Below, piece by piece: positions 61,980 to 64,000 of a DNA stretch of 64,000 bases. This DNA is from Floccularia luteovirens (Eukaryota > Basidiomycota > Agaricomycetes > Agaricales > Squamanitaceae), in the NCBI GenBank assembly GCA_009739215.1, contig VSJF01000004.1, forward strand, positions 1,860,001 through 1,924,000, written 5' to 3'. The notes under the pieces were generated by a model, which was not told where the DNA came from, made no database searches, and saw nothing but the letters and a program-made list of their open reading frames with translations. A program made the translations under genes and the position numbers. Every line of letters starts with the position of its first letter. The stretch's first letter is position 1.

Positions 61980-63783
61980 ATGCTGCCTAGTCCTAGCTCC
62001 TCCCCGCTACCTGTACATGTATTGGAAGACTGTACAAATACTTCTTCGACCCCCCTTCGTAAACTTTCTTTCTTTCCACCAACTCCCCCGGATGATCTCC
62101 GTAAAAACAAAAGGCCATTTGTAGAACCAGAAGAACCTCACAAACGCGTCAAACTTGCTACAAAACTCGAGGTGTCAAACGTAACTGACTCAGAAGACGA
62201 ATGCGAAAGAGATTATTCTATGGTTCGGGCTAGGGCCCGTAGACGAACCGCTTTCAATATACATTCCGACTTCATGGCTATGTCGGCTTCACAGTTGCGT
62301 CGGCAAGAATGTATGTCTTGTCCCACAATTTTCCATGAGTTTGCTAATTAGATTATCATTGATACACCAGTATCTACATTACCGATCTTACAATCCTTCG
62401 TGTCGTCGCATCAATTTGACGTTTTCAAGTGTCAGTCAATAGATGTTGATGGGTATCTAACGCCTCCATATGCATGTTCGTATACTAATGGTGGGTCTCG
62501 TTCTTCTGTTCGCGTTTTCTCCTCAGCGGATAAATAAAAATAGGTGCAAAGTTAGGTGATGAACCCTTGTTAGCAGTTGCAACAGAACAAGGGTCTGTCC
62601 ATATTTTGAAGACGTCCTCACGCAAAACCTGGGATACAGGTAAGCCTAAGTATTACTTGACCAAAATCGACCATGCTCATAACTCTCAGAACCTTTGAAA
62701 ACCACGTTACAACCTCATAACAATGGTATATTTGATCTGAAATGGGATATGTCCGATACTTTCATAGCGACCGCATCTGGTGACCAATCGGCGCGTATTA
62801 CGTGCATAGAAAAGAACGTGACGACTCTCATTCTTGGAGGTCATACGAGTACAGTCAAGTGCCTTGCCTGGGATCCAAATCACAGGGACTTAATTGCTAC
62901 AGGTGGAAGGGATGGTGCCGTACGTCTGTGGGATTTGCGAGTTAGCGAAGAGAGAGATACAGATGAACCTGGAGTTATTGGTCCGGTGATTGTTATTCCT
63001 CGCACGCATGAAGACATTGCTCCTGGAAAACCTAGAAGAGCAAAGAATATTCCGAAGCCCAGGAGCGTCACTGGAATGTTATCTCCTGAATCAGATCCAT
63101 ATGGTATCGTCACGAGTGGTTCCTTCGACGGGTAAGATTTATTCTTTTTATTGAATTGGTTTGTGGAGTTTAAACATCATTCAATTGTAGGATCCTCAAA
63201 TATTGGGACCTAAGGGTTCCTACCACCGCTAGAAAGTCGAAGTCAGCCAAACCGAAAATCCCCAATGCCATCTATACAACCTCAATCGATCCTACTGTAC
63301 ATAGCGGATCCCGACGGCCGAGGGGTATAATAAGTCTGGCATTAGGAACTGGACCGACGACAGGTCTTGCATTTGCTCTGGGAGCAGACTCACGAATACA
63401 TACGTACTCGCTTCCATCCTTAGATGCCAGGAGTTTTTCATATAAAAACGACAATATGCGAACAGACTCGTTCTACCTCGGACTGTCTATGTCGCCGTGT
63501 GGTAGGGTGGCTCGCGAGTGGAGGCAGTGGTTCAGTTGGCAGCAACTTCATATTTGATGTCAGCAATGCTTGCAAGACGACATCAAGTGCGAATACACCG
63601 TCCAATGGGGTCGAGCTTGTGGGTGAACTTGGCGAAAAAGGAGCTGTGGACTGGGCGCAGAATTTGCTTAGTACTTGTGCAGACGACGGAACGGTTCGAC
63701 TGTGGCGTCCTAATATTGAGACTTATAGAGCATGCCAGGAGGACCCAGTAGCGATGAAATGGAACTGGGCTTGGGCAAAATAA
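61980..63783 (+). CDS. CDT2: Cdt2-like WD40 substrate receptor of CRL4 ubiquitin ligase, with an apparent +1 frameshift
   Basis: Cdt2 recruits PCNA-bound targets (Cdt1, Spd1-type proteins) to Cul4-Ddb1 for ubiquitination in S phase. A Ser/Pro-rich N terminus (MLPSPSSSPLPVHVLEDC) is followed by a basic segment (RARARRRTAF). WD40 repeats follow: AVATEQGSVHILKT, HNNGIFDLKWDMSDTFIATA, GHTSTVKCLAWDPNHRDLIA, TGGRDGAVRLWDLR, SGSFDG-ILKYWDLR, LSMSPCGR, LLSTCADDGTVRLW. It ends WNWAWAK-stop at 63781-63783. DGAVRLWDLR and DGILKYWDLR carry the WDxR pattern used to bind DDB1. After SPCGR the frame breaks: GGG at 63505-63507, where two G would give RWLASGGSG and continue into FIFDVSN. Either a sequence error or a damaged last third. 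It has about 490 residues. Confidence 0.85.
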
Positions 63784-64000
63784 GTTATCGATCAGGCAGC
63801 GGTCGGTGTAAGATTAGAGCTCATTAATCATAGCACAGGATAGAAGATCCCGATATTCATTATATGTTCGGGACCTTATATAGCACATTAACCAGGAGCC
63901 AGAAATCAGGCTATAATATATAAGCGGTATGAAACGCAATTAGAGGAATACGTGGAGAGGGATAATGTTAAGTCCAGAAATAGATGACAATGTCCCTCAT
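63784..64000. other. Downstream flank of CDT2
   Basis: The last 217 bases follow the CDT2 stop and hold its 3' region. No further gene start is visible. Confidence 0.5.

Overview
The window is nuclear DNA of a filamentous basidiomycete, most likely an Agaricomycete. The genes are dense (about one per 2.5 kb) and rich in introns of roughly 45-75 bases with GT-AG ends. They encode typical fungal proteins: a Clg1-like cyclin pair, Far11/STRIP, an alpha-aminoadipate-pathway homoisocitrate dehydrogenase and a type II Ura4 dihydroorotase. Three genes encode seven-transmembrane proteins of the DUF6533/DUF6534 type, which are expanded in mushroom-forming fungi. I see no rRNA, no convincing tRNA, no CRISPR array and no recognisable transposon. 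Most genes are spliced, so each span runs from start codon to stop codon with introns included.

Layout. 1-9.4 kb: the 5' part of DRE2 (cut by the window edge), a forkhead factor, a DUF6533-like 7TM gene, and the STRIPAK subunit FAR11/STRIP. 10.4-31.5 kb: a cyclin-like gene with a long ATG-free leader, UBA1 divergent from the kinesin-8 gene KIP3, EMP24 divergent from RanBP1, mitochondrial ClpX divergent from Cactin, and a second cyclin-like gene. 31.7-46.2 kb: URA4 convergent with MCR1, a C2H2 zinc-finger factor, an 1816-residue GAS2-domain protein, a small membrane/coiled-coil protein, and a GW/WG-rich protein. 46.6-60.1 kb is accessory in character: two DUF6534-like 7TM genes flank a P450, followed by an acyl-CoA oxidase-like gene and a single-pass membrane protein, with intergenic gaps of 0.7-1.2 kb. 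60.2-63.8 kb: LYS12 and CDT2 share a 148-base divergent promoter.

Functional themes. Cell-cycle, cytoskeletal and polarity genes are frequent (forkhead, STRIP, two cyclins, kinesin-8, GAS2 protein, CDT2). Protein turnover is represented by UBA1, CDT2 and ClpX, and primary metabolism by URA4 and LYS12. The kip3/UBA1 and LYS12/CDT2 divergent promoters both carry an ACGCGT box next to a TCACGTGA palindrome.

Most notable observations: a 7-base microexon that encodes half of the ClpX pore loop; three otherwise good genes (URA4, the GW/WG gene, CDT2) each with one apparent extra base; a GW/WG-rich protein that could bind Argonaute; a P450 whose I-helix lacks the usual acid-alcohol pair; and a roughly 490-base ATG-free leader in front of a cyclin gene. 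Assignments come from reading motifs and remembered family features. No search was run.
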